From contig JAHLKH010000039.1 in the NCBI GenBank assembly GCA_025526915.1, positions 1 to 64,000 on the forward strand: a stretch of DNA of 64,000 bases, written 5' to 3'. The notes under the pieces are model-generated. The model was not told where the DNA came from. It was given only the letters and a program-made list of their open reading frames with translations, and ran no database searches. The translations under genes were made by a program, and so were the position numbers. This DNA is from Entophlyctis helioformis. Taxonomy: Eukaryota; Chytridiomycota; Chytridiomycetes; Chytridiales; Chytriomycetaceae. Positions 43,740 through 54,852 of this stretch are shown here, piece by piece (positions within the stretch are counted from its first letter, which is position 1; every line of letters starts with the position of its first letter).

Positions 43740-44087
43740 AACAGCGCAGACGCAGGCGAGGACGAGGCCGATGGGGTTGTGTTGTGGCCGTGCATGTGAC
43801 GGGCGGGCGGCGGATACAATGCGGTTGGAGGTCTGGACGCTGCTGTTACGGCGGGCGGAAGCGCTCGGGGGCGCTGGGCTGGGGCGGGCGGCGGGGGCGG
43901 TGCGAGTGCGCCAAGGTGCTGCTGGTTGCTGCTGCTGTACGAGTGCTGCTGCTGGCTGCTGCTGCTGGCTGGAGCGAGTGGGTGTGGGCCGGTCAGTCAG
44001 TCGCCTTGTGGACGGTGCCGAACGAGCGGGTGCTGTGCTGTGCTTGTGTCTTGGTAGCAAAGAAAATTTGGCATTGGCCGCGGGCAA
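41624..44087 (-). CDS. Gln/Ser/Pro-rich disordered protein (two overlapping frames, likely one gene)
   Basis: The first frame (44087 to 42714) encodes about 457 residues of Gln/Pro/Ala/Ser-rich sequence, with poly-Gln runs at about 43708-43737 and 42816-42866, a poly-Ser run at about 43186-43215, and an acidic DYALDEDADAEQDEEANFWN segment. It ends in a CAG tract; the second frame (to 41624) continues immediately (HGSSRESHANAQQ) with Ser/Gly- and His/Pro-rich sequence and MDPPMDPPMDPF repeats. A 61-nt GT-AG intron or an indel in the CAG tract (about 42730-42745) would join them. No ATG opens the first frame, so the true start or a 5' exon is unknown. Composition suggests a transcriptional regulator or condensate-forming protein; no domain is visible. 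Confidence 0.5.
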
Positions 44088-44172
44088 CGAGCGCGATCTT
44101 GGAGGCAGCTGACCGCGGCCTCGTGGACTGGACCGACCGTCTCAATCATAGCATCTCTCCATCACCGCCAAA

Positions 44173-45473
44173 ATGCCCACAATTTCGGGAAGCGACCTTC
44201 GCGACCGCCCCGTGCTCGCATCGGGTCTGGTCTTGGGCTGCGTCGTGTTCGTGGCGTGCATCACCAAGATGGTCGTGTGCATCGTCAGCCTCGTGCGCCG
44301 CTACAGCAGCCTGCAGCTCGCGCTCGTTCTGGCAAACGCAACGAGTGCGCTGCTGCAGGTTACGTCTGCAGGCACGATCTACTGCGACCCGCCACTACTG
44401 TTCGGTTTCGGCATCAGCAAGCGCTGGATGACAGCACTGTGCCTGCTCGCCCTCGAGCTCTTTATCCTCGAGATTCGCGTGCGGTTCGCCGTCGTCATTG
44501 ACAGCACCCAGTCGTGGACACGCCGGCCCAGCGTTGTTCTGTGGTGCCGGATTGCCGTCGTCGCTGCGCATCTCCTAGCCTCCTTTGCGGGCTACCTTGC
44601 CGATATCGCGTTTGTGCCGTCCCAGAAGCCTGTTCTGGCAAAGGTAACATCGCCCGTGTCTGCTGGAGATGTGCTCGACACATACCCAAACATGTCCGAC
44701 TAAACGCAAAACTGTCATCCATACCATGGCTCATCACTCGCGCACAGTGGACGATCCTTGGACTCGCTGGCCAGCTTGTCCTTGTCATCCTGGTCGGTGT
44801 CACTCAAAACCTCATACTGATTGTTCGTCTGAGGAGACACGTTCGCGCCAAGTCACTAAAGGACCAAGCAAAGGCATCGCCGCAAGCCCAAGAGCAACAG
44901 CAGCAACAACAGCAAGCGGGTCAGACTGCGTCAGGGACCAGCCAGCGCCGAGGCAGCACCATAAGCACGGTATCCCTCACAACCACCATCGAGAATGCAG
45001 CAACAGCCTTTCGCAACTCGTCAGCAGGCATCACCATTTGGATCGTGGTTGCTGGCGTGTTCCAGCTGGCAACCGTTGCCAACCTCCTCCTGGCCTTTGC
45101 CGTCTCGGGTGGCCCATCAGGCGTCGACAAGATGTCATTTGTGGCCGACCAGATCAGCATGTCGCTGATTGGCATCCAGACCTTTTCCAACACGATCGTG
45201 CTCGAGCGTCTGCTGCGTATGGTCGAAATGGTCGCAAGGCCGGGATCGGTTGCGGCGCCGAAAAAGTCTGCAGGCGGCCCAAAGCAGCAGACGCCGCCAA
45301 AGCGCCAGATGGACAGCGTGGACATGAAGCGCGACAAGCCGTTGAGGCACGCATACGCCGCTCATGCGTTCAACAATGGGCCGATGCCCACCATGGCCGG
45401 GCCCCCACCGTCTATGCACCCAGACGCCATCCGCAGCATCGTAGCAACGGCCACCACGTCCGAATCGCTGTAG
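44173..45473 (+). CDS. seven-span membrane protein, second family
   Basis: Exons 44173-44643 and 44748-45473 (GTAACA donor, CGCACAG acceptor) give 398 residues. Hydrophobic spans: SGLVLGCVVFVACITKMVVC; LALVLANATSALLQVTSAGT; TALCLLALELFILEIRVRF; VLWCRIAVVAAHLLASFAGY; ILGLAGQLVLVILVGVTQNL; ITIWIVVAGVFQLATVANLL; ISMSLIGIQTFSNTIVLERL. That is a seven-span topology with a short extracellular N-terminus, a Gln/Ser-rich third cytoplasmic loop and a basic C-terminal tail. The architecture is GPCR-like, without a family signature I can name. It is unrelated in sequence to the 39014 protein. It starts only about 85 bp from the divergent Q-rich gene. Confidence 0.7.
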
Positions 45474-45559
45474 GCGATCCTGTATAGTACACCAGCTGCC
45501 TCTTATAAAGATGGACATTCATGATTATTACCGGCCTTTCCGGCCATATCTGCATCGCG

Positions 45560-47789
45560 ATGACATCGTTTGACGAATGGGTCGAGTCGCACAGAGCGCA
45601 GCTGGCGCCGATCCCAAAGCCGCTGTGGAAGGCAAGCAGCATGGCGTGCATGGGATGCATGGCGTGCACCCACGCAGCCCCAAAGACTCGCAGACTGACT
45701 GGCTGGCCGATGCATGTCGGCCCTGCTCGCCCAGGCGCTGTTCAGAAAGCTCACCTGGAGCTCGGAGCCCGACGAACTCGCTCTGCTCAAGGCGAGCCAT
45801 GACAGCTGGTCCGTGGCCTTCAACGGCGCTGCTGGCGAGGAGCTCGGTCCGGGCTCGCACATCTTCGTGGCAAGTATCCCGCTGCTCCTCTTCTCCGTCC
45901 TCCAGAGCTGCTGACCGTTGGCCTCTGCTCCAGCTGGAGCACGTCCTGTCGTTTCCCGAGGAGCGGCTCAGAGAAACGCTGGAGCAGGCGCCGCCGCAGA
46001 CCATTGCACCGGTCCGTGCGGTGCTGGCCCGCCGCGGCTTGGACGTTGCATCGACCGACGCTCTCATGCGTGCCGTCTGGCTTGCCGCAAGCGCATACGT
46101 CATGACCGTGCTGGACGATCAGGGCAAGCAGAAGCAGACCTACACCTGGTGTAAGTCGCCGTCGCACATGCGCATCTGTGTATATGCTGCAGGTCACCAA
46201 CGGCAGCATTCTGCATGGCACCGACCGACAGATCTGCCTGCCGAACAGCTGCTGAACATGCCGCACTCGGAGACGCCCAACATGGCGTGCCATCTCTTCT
46301 TTGATCTGTACAGCATGAAGCCGCTGTCGCTGTGCTGGCCGTTGAAGCGGATCGCTGCCGGCGAGGAGTGCACACGCGACTACTTGGCTGCAAGCACGGA
46401 TCGCAAAGAGCGATCTGCGCTGCTGTTCTCGTGGCTGCAGCACAGCGAGCTGCCCGACCCGTCGCTCGTGCAGAAGCTCAAGTCTCTTGCCGCCCTTCGC
46501 CGCCCTGACCCTCAGTCTGCAACCGCGTCTGCTCCTGCCACCAGCGCATCCTCGGCCAAGACTGCCGATCACCGCGACACGCTTCCAGTCAAGCCGCACT
46601 ACCTCGTCTACAGCCCCGACATTGCGCCGCTGCTCATCAAGTCCAGTCTCGACAACTCGCGCTTCTCGCTCACATCCGATCCAGATGCAGCCGACATTAT
46701 CTGGGTCGCGGCGCCGTACGACCGCACCAAACTCAAGCCGCACCAGTTCCTCAACCAGATTGCCAACCAAAACACGCTCGCGGTCAAGGATCTGCTCCAG
46801 GCGGCCATCTACAAGCACTGGGGGATTGCCCGTGCGGAGGGGTGGTATCCGCGGTCGTTCAACCTGAACTCGGAGACGCTTGGGTTCATTGGCGAGTATC
46901 TCAACTGCCAAGAGTCTCAGCCGGACAGCAACGTGTGGATTGTCAAGCCATGGTACGCAGCGCATCCCTGCATGTGCGGATATACAAATGTGGTCGTGAT
47001 GGCGGTGCGTGTCACTCACAGCCGTCTGATGGGCTGCAACATCGCTTGTGCGTTGGCAGGAACGGCACTCGGAGTCAGGGCATCACAGTCAGCAACCACT
47101 TGCCAGAGATTCTCAAGCAGCTCACGACCGGACCCAAGCTTGTGGCCAAATGTAAGCATGGCAACCACCGCATATCTGCGCTATGCCCCCTTTTGCACGT
47201 TCCTGACAAGAATGCGTCTGGACTAGACATCCACCCGCCGGCGCTGCTCGACGGCACGACAAAGTTTGATCTCCGCGTGCTGGTGGTTGTGGATTCCGTC
47301 AGCCCGCTGCGCATCTACACCGTGCCGTCTGTCATTTACGCACGCGAGGGCAACAACACCTACGACATGGATCTGACGCATCTCGACAGCTTCGAGTCGC
47401 ACTACACCGTCATGGGATACCGCAACCTGTCGGTCAAGCGCTCGTCGCGGTCAGACCTGGTCCGCCGGATCGAAGCCTGTGCAGCGCCGGACAAGCCCGT
47501 CTCGTTTGACACGGACGTGCTGCCGCGGATCCTGGACGTTGTGCGCAAAGGCGTCGAGGCAGGGCTGGCAGGCGCGGATGCAGCCAGCGTGCGCGCCAAG
47601 ACGGTGCTCGGCGCAGATGTGATGCTGGATGCGGCCATGAACCCGTGGCTGATTGAGTTTTCGTCGGTGCCGGACACGGGCCGCGTGCTGGAGCAGTGGC
47701 CGACACTCTATGGCGACCTGTTTGAGTTTCTGTTCTGCACCGATGCCCGTCCCAGCGATGCCTTTGGGCACGCCTTTGTTGCCTTTTGA
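45560..47789 (+). CDS. TTLL12: TTLL12-like protein (tubulin tyrosine ligase family)
   Basis: Exons 45560-45631, 45735-45873, 45908-46150, 46193-46952, 47060-47151 and 47227-47789 give about 622 residues (animal TTLL12 about 640). Landmarks match TTLL12: MKPLSLCWPLKRIAAGEECT then RDYLA in the N-terminal SET-like part, and KPHYLVYSPDIAPLLI with SDPDAADIIWVAAPYDRTKL. In the ligase half there are FLNQIANQNTLAVKDLL, SNVWIVKPW and TTKFDLRVLVVVDSVSPLRI, then ADVMLDAAMNPWLIEFSSVP. TTLL12 is the family member usually regarded as lacking normal ligase activity, and links tubulin and histone modification. Intron 1 appears to be GC-AG (AAG/GCAAGC), and introns 2 and 3 would be only 34 and 42 nt, so these junctions need confirmation. 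Confidence 0.82.
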
Positions 47790-47922
47790 TCGGGCTTGAA
47801 TGCGGGCCGGAATGAACCGCTGCCTGCCGCTACCTGCCGCAGCCGCCGCTTCTCGAGTGGCGCGTTGACGCTCGTTTGTGCGGCTCATATTTTCCCTCGC
47901 AATCATCTGGTGCACAATCATC

Positions 47923-49234
47923 ATGGCTCGGCGTGCTGGCGGAGCTGGCGCTGCAACGGCGGCAACGGCGACCACGACGGCCGCAGCTGCAGGCCCGATC
48001 ATCAAGGAGACGACGCTGACGCAGCGCACAGGCCCGCTGGGCATCAGCACGCGCCGGCACGTCATGCTGTGCTACGCCCAGTCGCAGCCGCTCGCCGACA
48101 TTGCCGCCATCCAGGCCCGGATCCTCGCCCGATACTCGAGTGCGGCCAACGCAGCTCACCAAGGCGGCGCAAGTCCAAGCTCAGCTGCCGCTGCGAGTGC
48201 GAGTGCGAGTGCCGGTGCCAACAGAAACAGCAGCAGCCAGAGCCGCAGCGGCGGCAGGTGGCCCGCACACGGCGCCTGCGCGGGCATCGCACCCGCGGCC
48301 GGCAATCCCCACCCTGGTACGGTCGCCGTCGTTTGCCAGCCGCCCGTCGTCGTCGCCGTCGCAGTCGCCGAAAGCGCCACTCGAAAGCCTGCCGCCGGCG
48401 CTCCACCAGGCCGCCGTCGCCTCGCGCAGCACGGTCGGCCTGCACGTCCTGGCGTACGTCACGCAGGCCGTGCTGCAGGACGTCGCCTTCCTGGTCATCA
48501 TGGCCGCCGACGTGCCGCACCCACACAACCAGCTGCCGCTGATTGTGCACCTGTCGCCGGATCTGGTGCTCGTCTCGGAAGAGGACATTGGCAAAGCCTG
48601 CCATCTCGAGCTGGTCTTGGCGCCCGGCACCGACACGGCCACGTCGGTGCACACGCAGATGCGCCCCTTTGCCTCGCCCCCGGCCCAGGCTGCTGCTGCT
48701 GCTGCTGCGTCCCTGCCCTCGCCGCCCGCGTCGTCTGCTTCGTCGTCTGGTGTGTCGGGCGGTGGCGCTGCTTCGTCGCTGTCGTCGGCGCCATCGTCGT
48801 CGTCGGCGGCTGGCCTGGCCATCCGGCTGATCATGGACTCGTCCGTCGACTACCTGTCGTGGTTCGGCCTGCTGTCGACGCTCCTGCAGCCGGCCCGCGT
48901 GGTGCTTGCCCAGTACGGCCTTGTCCCGCCCAGTGCGAGCCGTGCCACGGACCAGCGCCTCGCCGACGGGTCGTACGTGTCGTATCAGCAGCAGCACCTG
49001 CAGCAGCATCGCGTGACTGCTGCTGGGCCGTCGCTTGTGTCTGGCTCGTCTGGATCGGCGCCTGCAACCAGCATCGCCTCGCCGTCCTCGCCGCCGTCAT
49101 CCGTTTCTGGCACCTCATCTGGCACCGCGCACGGCCTCGGCAGCCACGTGCGCCGTTCAACTCCGCTGTTCCGCACCATCTCATCGACGGCCATCGCCAT
49201 CCTCAAAAACCGCCGCTCGGATCTGGCTCTGAAC

Positions 49235-49266
<32 letters not shown>

Positions 49267-51129
49267 ACAACGGCAGCAACAGCAGCAGCAACACCGAGAC
49301 CAGTATCCAACCCCAGAGCCGCTAGTAACGGCGCCGCGGTCGCCCGTGTCAGCGCACCACTCGCCGACACTCGAGCACCAAAAGCTTCATACACGTGTCC
49401 CGCCAACTCCGCCCACAGCGATCAACAGCACAAGCAACAGACCACAGGCCAGACACGGCAGTGCACCGCAGGTGTCCATGTTGACAGCGCAGCTTCACAC
49501 GCCGGCAGTGTACAGCGTGGCCTCGACGCAGCCGCGACCCATGAACGTGATGCCGCTGTCAAAGTCTGTGCCGGCAACACCCCTGCTGCCCATGACGCCG
49601 CCCATCTCGCCGTGGCACCACAACCAGCTGGAGGACTCGTCGTTTGCGAGCACCAACGACCTCGACGACAGCCGAGTGCACACCGTTCGCAGTGTCCAGC
49701 ACAGCGACTCTGGAGCCCATCGCGTTGCAGTCGACGAGTCGTCTGCCCTCGAGCAGTCGCGCAGTTTGAGCGTGCTGCAGGACGACAGCGGGTCGGATCT
49801 CGAAGTGTACATGACGCCCACATGGATCCGAGCTCGCTGTGTGACGAGCATCTGAAAATGTACAACGAGTACCAGCACCAGCAGCACCAGCATGACCACG
49901 GATCGGGCATTGTGGACGACATCAGCCACACCGGCGGTTTCGACGCCCCGCCTGTTGCCATCAGCACACCCACACGGAATGGCGTGCCGTACCGCGACGC
50001 ACAAGGCGGCCCAGACGTCATTACTGCCTCGTCCATTGCTGCGTCCGAGGGCCAGCGCAGACTGCGGCGCGTGGGCATCGCGTCGTTTGGCAGCGCTCGC
50101 CAGGGGCTGTTTCAGGAGCCAAGCGACGATGGCTTGGCCAGCCAGCCGCACATCACGGAGCCTGCGTCGCCTCGCACTGCCAGCACTGCACAGATCCCAA
50201 TCGCCCAACGCGCCAGTCAAGAAACGCCGCCTCTGCCCTCTGCTATGGCGCCGCACATTGACGAGCCGTCCAGCCCCCGACGCACGCACTGGTCGCCCAC
50301 CGGCATCCCCATCTTGGTCCGATGGCGCAACAAGGTCAAGCAGATCGCGGCAGACGACGAGCCTGTCCAGCAGGAGACGGACGAGATCCAGCGCGCCATT
50401 GCCAACACCAACATCAACGAGTATGCCAGCAGCGGCTATCGCAACAGAACGATCAGCAGCAACAGCAACAGCAGCAGCGATGGCCACAAGACAGTCAGGG
50501 CCGAGCCGGTCATTTCGGTCACCAGCAGCACAGCCAGAAGCGCTGGCAGCACAACACTGCCCGCCCCCGCCGTCGCCGCCGCCAGCAGCAGCACCTGGGA
50601 CCAAGCAGACGACGAGGAAGAGACGCCCGCTCCGCGCACACCAAAGCGCAGAAGCTTCTTGGGCTTCCTGACACCAGCCGACCGGTCCACATCGGCCAAG
50701 TCACTCTCTCCAAAGCGCCGATCGAGCTCAGAAACCGTGCGGCCAACCATCACAAAGGGAAGAAGCCTCTCGCAGCTCCTGTCGTTTTCGCGGCCAGGCT
50801 CCTCGTCCAGCAGCACGCAGCTTGCCGTCCCCGACGACGACCAGCCGCCACGCCCCAAAACGCCCATCTTGCCCGTGGACCCGTGGTACCTCAAGACCCG
50901 GCCGCACTCGTCGTGGACAACGCCTCTCCCGCGGCCCGAGACTGACGCGCTTGGCGGACATGACGCTGGCGACGGCGCTCACGACGGTGTGCCGCTCGGT
51001 GTCCAGCAGGCTGCCGATGACGACGCTGACGATACGGTGTCGGCGGTGTCAGAGAATATCATGGTGTGGTCCAAGGAACAGGCGCAGTGGACCAAGATCC
51101 CTCGCAACACGCCTGCATTGGGTCGTTGA
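47923..51129 (+). CDS. large Ser/Gln-rich protein with N-terminal PH-like region, function unknown
   Basis: Exons 47923-48257, 48340-49804 and 49876-51129 join in phase for about 1017 residues, resolving three overlapping frames. The ordered N-terminal part has RHVMLCYAQSQPLADIAAIQ, then STVGLHVLAYVTQAVLQDVA, LPLIVHLSPDLVLVSEEDIG, and LAIRLIMDSSVDYLSWFGLL. This beta-rich run ending in a helix resembles a split PH-type domain with a Ser/Ala/Pro insert, but I cannot name the family. The rest is disordered: poly-Gln at about 49239-49292, many SP/TP and RRxS sites (RTPKRRSFLGFL, SLSPKRRSSSE), suggesting phosphorylation, and a C-terminus VWSKEQAQWTKIPRNTPAL. The first ATG in good context is 47923; an in-frame GTG/ATG upstream is less likely. 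Confidence 0.6.
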
Positions 51130-51215
51130 ACAGAAGAATGAACAGAGTCTCGTTTGTTGTGGTGATTTCACGCTAGGCCCGACGCGGTTCAACCTTGGCG
51201 CGTCCACGTCGTACA

Positions 51216-51298
51216 ATGCACGCGTCCGTGTGGCCCGGCCCGTGCAGCAACGTGTCGCTGCTGCTGCTGTTGTTGCTGTTGAGCGCCTCGGCTGGTTA
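51216..51298 (+). other. upstream mini-ORF with signal-like Leu run
   Basis: ATG 51216 opens a 26-residue frame (SNVSLLLLLLLSASAG at its end) closing with TAA just 74 bp before the ATG of the next gene. It lies in the likely leader of the 51372 gene and resembles a signal peptide. It may be a regulatory upstream ORF or chance. Confidence 0.3.
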
Positions 51299-51371
51299 AA
51301 AGAGCTTGAGGCTCCCCTTCCTCCCTGCTGCCCCTGCCGCCACCCTGCACCACCACTTGGCTTTGAACGCC

Positions 51372-53066
51372 ATGTCTTCCAGCACCCATCACGTCACAAT
51401 TGTCACCAGCAACAACAATCTGGACGTGCCTCGCACGGTGCGCTCAAGACGTGCGAGTGACACTGCCAGCATCCGCAGCGAAGCACCGCCATACACGCCA
51501 TCGCTTCATGCTGCCCACACCCCGCAGCCCCCACCACGTCGGTCGCCACACACTGCAGCCGGCCCATCAGCAGCCGCACCAAACGACAGCAATGCGCTCG
51601 CACCAACCACCGCCCTCACGTCCAGCAGTGCCGCCACTGCTCCACACGGTCGCACTCTGAGCATCGAACCACCGCCGTACTCGCCGTCAACAGAAGACCC
51701 GCCGGCGTACGCGCCGCATCCCAAACCTCCACAAACGCCAGAGGCATTCACCTTTCGAAAGTTTATCCACATCATGGCAAGCGCTCTTGTCACACTCGAC
51801 ATGGTCAGTGCCGCGCTGCCTGCATCCTTTGCACCTGCATCCATGCTCACGCCCATGCGGTTCCTGCAGTTCTTGTGCATCTTTCTCGTGTTTGTGTCGG
51901 GCGGCATGATGCTGTACTCGGGCATCGACCACACCATCTTTCCCATCGCGATTCCAATCATGTTTGCCGTGACAGCCTGCTTTGGCCGCATCGGTCTCAC
52001 CTATGTACGCAGCCATCTCCCATCCATCCTATACTGAGCAGCAAGCACACACCTGACGCCTGCCATGCAGGAAAACAACTCGGCCGTGCTGTTCTATATT
52101 GGCATCTACAGTATTCGATGGCTGGCCGATGCAGTAGCGGTTCTGTACCTCGGCCGTCCATTTCTTGGTTACGGCACCGGCTCGCTGCCGTCGTCATCGC
52201 GCGGCAACAACATTCCGCCTCCGTCGCCGTCGTCTTTGCCGTATCCGTACCCGTCGCCGCCAGCTGCAAGTAACGGCCCGCAGTTTGGATTCCACATGTC
52301 GCTGTTTGCCGTGTCGTTTACAACGATCCTGCCGGGCATCCGCGGTGTGCAGCCGCTCATCATGCCGTGCTACGATAACATGCGATTCACCGACGACTGC
52401 CCGATGTGGTCATGTGGAACGGCATGCCGCTTGACTTTACCCCGCTCCTCATGCTCATGGTGCGTGATGTCCACTGCGGCCAGCCTGTATCCGAATGTTT
52501 GGCATGGCTCTGACGCGGACGCTTACATTGGTCAACAGGTCATGCTGCATCTGGGATGCATCCTCATCATGACACTCGACTGCCTCATCTTCACCATGGT
52601 CGACAGGCGACGAGGCCAGCTGGAGGAGCTCGATCGGCTCAACGAACGCCTGATGAGCAGCCAGACAGCGTCTTCATCCTCGTCAGCGCACCGCAGCCAG
52701 CAGCAGCCAGTCCACCAGGTTCATCACCACCACATCCACTTTGACTCGCATGGACATGGCATGCCCATGATGCTCATGTCCTCTGGCGACGCCCTCACAA
52801 CTCGCGCCTCTTTCCGGCCACGCATGTTCTTGCCTGGCACGCTGCTTGGCGACCTTGAGCTGCAGGAGAGGCTGGCTGCTGCTGAAGCATCATCAAGACC
52901 ACAGATCGCCGCGTCTCCGTCTGGCATACGAGCAGCACGAGCAGCACGGCCCGAGTCTGCATCGACTGCATCGACTGCAGCAACAGCACCAGCAGCTCTC
53001 TTGACGGCTGCACCTGCGACAGCTGCGCCAGCTGACGGCAGCCCAGACCATCCACGCTTAGCTTAA
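51372..53066 (+). CDS. multi-span membrane protein with N-terminal PPxY motifs, copy 1 (1-bp frameshift)
   Basis: Exons 51372-52004, 52071-52459 and 52539-53066 join in phase, about 516 residues if one missing base in a C run at 52399-52402 is allowed for. The cytosolic N-terminus has APPYTPS, EPPPYSPSTEDPPAY, that is several PPxY-type WW-domain ligands. About six spans follow (KFIHIMASALVTLDMVSAAL; LQFLCIFLVFVSGGMMLYSG; FPIAIPIMFAVTACFGRIGL; VLFYIGIYSIRWLADAVAVL; FHMSLFAVSFTTILPGI; MLHLGCILIMTLDCLIFTMV). The C-terminal tail has VHHHHIHFDSHGHGM and Ala/Ser-rich sequence. The paralogue at 53113 has the same layout and intron positions. PPxY motifs usually recruit Nedd4/Rsp5 ubiquitin ligases; function otherwise unknown. 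The frameshift could be an assembly error or a real lesion. Confidence 0.6.
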
Positions 53067-53112
53067 CATTAAATCGTGATTTTTGGTTTCCTTGAGCTCC
53101 TCCATCCGTATC

Positions 53113-54588
53113 ATGACCCAGAATCTCGACACGGCCGTCCAACTGGCGTCCAATGCAGCTTGTACGGTTACCGCGCATGAGCAACAGCAGACGCCAGAAG
53201 CAATACCACATCACGCGGTGGCAGAGACCAGTCTGTCGACAACACCCTTGTCCCGCACACCCTCCTCACATGCTGCAGTACAGGAGGCAACGCATAACAA
53301 CCCGGAGCAGCACGAACTGCAGCGTCCGCAAGAGCCGCCGCGACCCGACCGTTTGCTGCTCCGTGACATTGAAGCGACGCGCGTTGACCTGAGTGTCCTT
53401 GACGCGTCGGAGCAGTTATTGCCCACGCGGGCCGACTCTGCATTGGGGGCGTCGCCACTCGTTATTGAAGTAGCGCCAATATCGTATAGTGGATTACACG
53501 ACGGGAGTGCGCTGCAACGACAACAGCAACAGCAGCCTCCGCCGTATTCCCCGTCAACTGAAGGCCCGCCGCCGTATGACGATCAAAGCCCAAAACCCGA
53601 ACCACCAGCACTGTCTGGCCAGCTGTATATGCTTCGCAGCTTGCGCTGGTTCGTTGCAACTGATGCGGTAAATACGTCTCGAGCTTGCCATTCAACCGTT
53701 TACATTCACAGACAAACCACAGCCTGCGATGCTGACTGTTGAGTATGGGTTGAACGTGTTCATGCGCAGGTGCTTTGTGCGCTGCTGATCGCCGTGTCCG
53801 TGATGATGCATGTCCGGGATGGCAACCTGGACATTGGCCTGCTCGTTATTCCACTCGCTTACACCATCCTCGCAATCTGCCTGCGATTCCACCATGTAAG
53901 TCGCATGCATTCTGCCGCCCACGCTAGTCAGTCTGCCAGTCAGCCAGCAAGCTCCGCTTTGGCCGTCGATGCAGCATGCCCCAACTGACACTTGAACCAG
54001 ACACACGGCTGCACCCTGAGTCTGTACATCTTTGTATTCTTTGCGCGCTGGTGCTCGGATCTGGTGACGCTCGTGTACCTCGGCGGCTCATTCACACCAA
54101 CGTCGTTCCAAATGTCGTGGCCACTGCTGGCGCTCACCATGCCGATCGTCGGCGTGCGATCGATGCAGAGCACACTGCTGCCGTGCATAGGACAGCATCC
54201 GCAGGAATACTGTCTGAGCCAGATCGCATCGCCGAGTGGGAAACCAATCGACTTGTTTCCGATCTATGCGGTCATGGTATGCACGGCTGCGTGACTGACT
54301 GACTGGCCAACTGAGCGATCGTGCTGTGGTGTTGCTGGACAATGGCCGACTGAATGACTGACTGACTGGTTGCCATGCCATGCCATCCCATACCACGCCA
54401 CGCCACGCCATGCCGTGCAGCTTGTGCCGCATCTGTTTGTGGGCATGTCGCTGTTTGTCAGCGGCGTCATTCCGCGGCTGGAGAGCAGCCTGCTGACTCC
54501 GACTGCCAGCTCAGACGATCTGCCTGTGCACGCCGTGCGCCAAGAGCAGCAGCAGCAGCAGCAGCAGCCGTCTGCCCAGCACCAATAA
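53113..54588 (+). CDS. multi-span membrane protein with N-terminal PPxY motifs, copy 2
   Basis: Exons 53113-53667, 53770-53895, 54001-54276 and 54421-54588, all phase 0, give 374 residues. The N-terminus is Gln/Pro/Thr-rich with QPPPYSPSTEGPPPYDD, almost the same PPxY block as copy 1. Spans include VLCALLIAVSVMMHV, IGLLVIPLAYTILAICLRF, LYIFVFFARWCSDLVTLVYL, WPLLALTMPIVGVRSMQSTL, FPIYAVM joined to LVPHLFVGMSLFVSGVIPRL. Alignment with copy 1 around PLIMPCYD/TLLPCIGQ shows the two are tandem duplicates. The end is a poly-Gln run (CAG array 54548-54566) and a CAA TAA A stop that overlaps AATAAA. Function unknown; probable plasma-membrane or endosomal protein regulated by WW-domain ubiquitin ligases. 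Confidence 0.65.
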
Positions 54589-54589
54589 A
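54584..54589 (+). terminator. AATAAA overlapping the stop codon
   Basis: Third example in the window of a stop TAA embedded in AATAAA. Confidence 0.5.
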
Positions 54590-54772
54590 GACCAGCCTGC
54601 CCTCATTGCCCACTCTTGCAGAAGCCTGGCGAACCTTGGATCGTGGTGATGGGATGACGCCATCCGCATGCCGTCAACACGGACGCGATGACGCCATCTG
54701 CGTGCATGCCACTGCCCGCCAGCAACACAGCAGCACATGGCACTGCCCGCATGCCACTGCCAGCCAGGGGGC

Positions 54773-54779
54773 TATAAAA
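54773..54779 (+). promoter_or_regulatory. TATA box of the peroxiredoxin gene
   Basis: TATAAAA lies 80 bp before ATG 54853. Upstream (54650-54770), GATGACGCCATC and GCATGCCACTGCC blocks recur, possible regulatory repeats. Confidence 0.7.
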
Positions 54780-54852
54780 GCAGCAGACATCTGCCCCGTC
54801 TGCCTGCCTGCATCGCACAAACACCTCCCACAAACACCACCACACACACACC

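Noticed and set aside
42587..44431. 614-residue plus-strand frame
   Set aside because: Spans opposite strands of the Q-rich gene and the start of the 44173 gene; composition is that of reversed CAG/GCC repeats.
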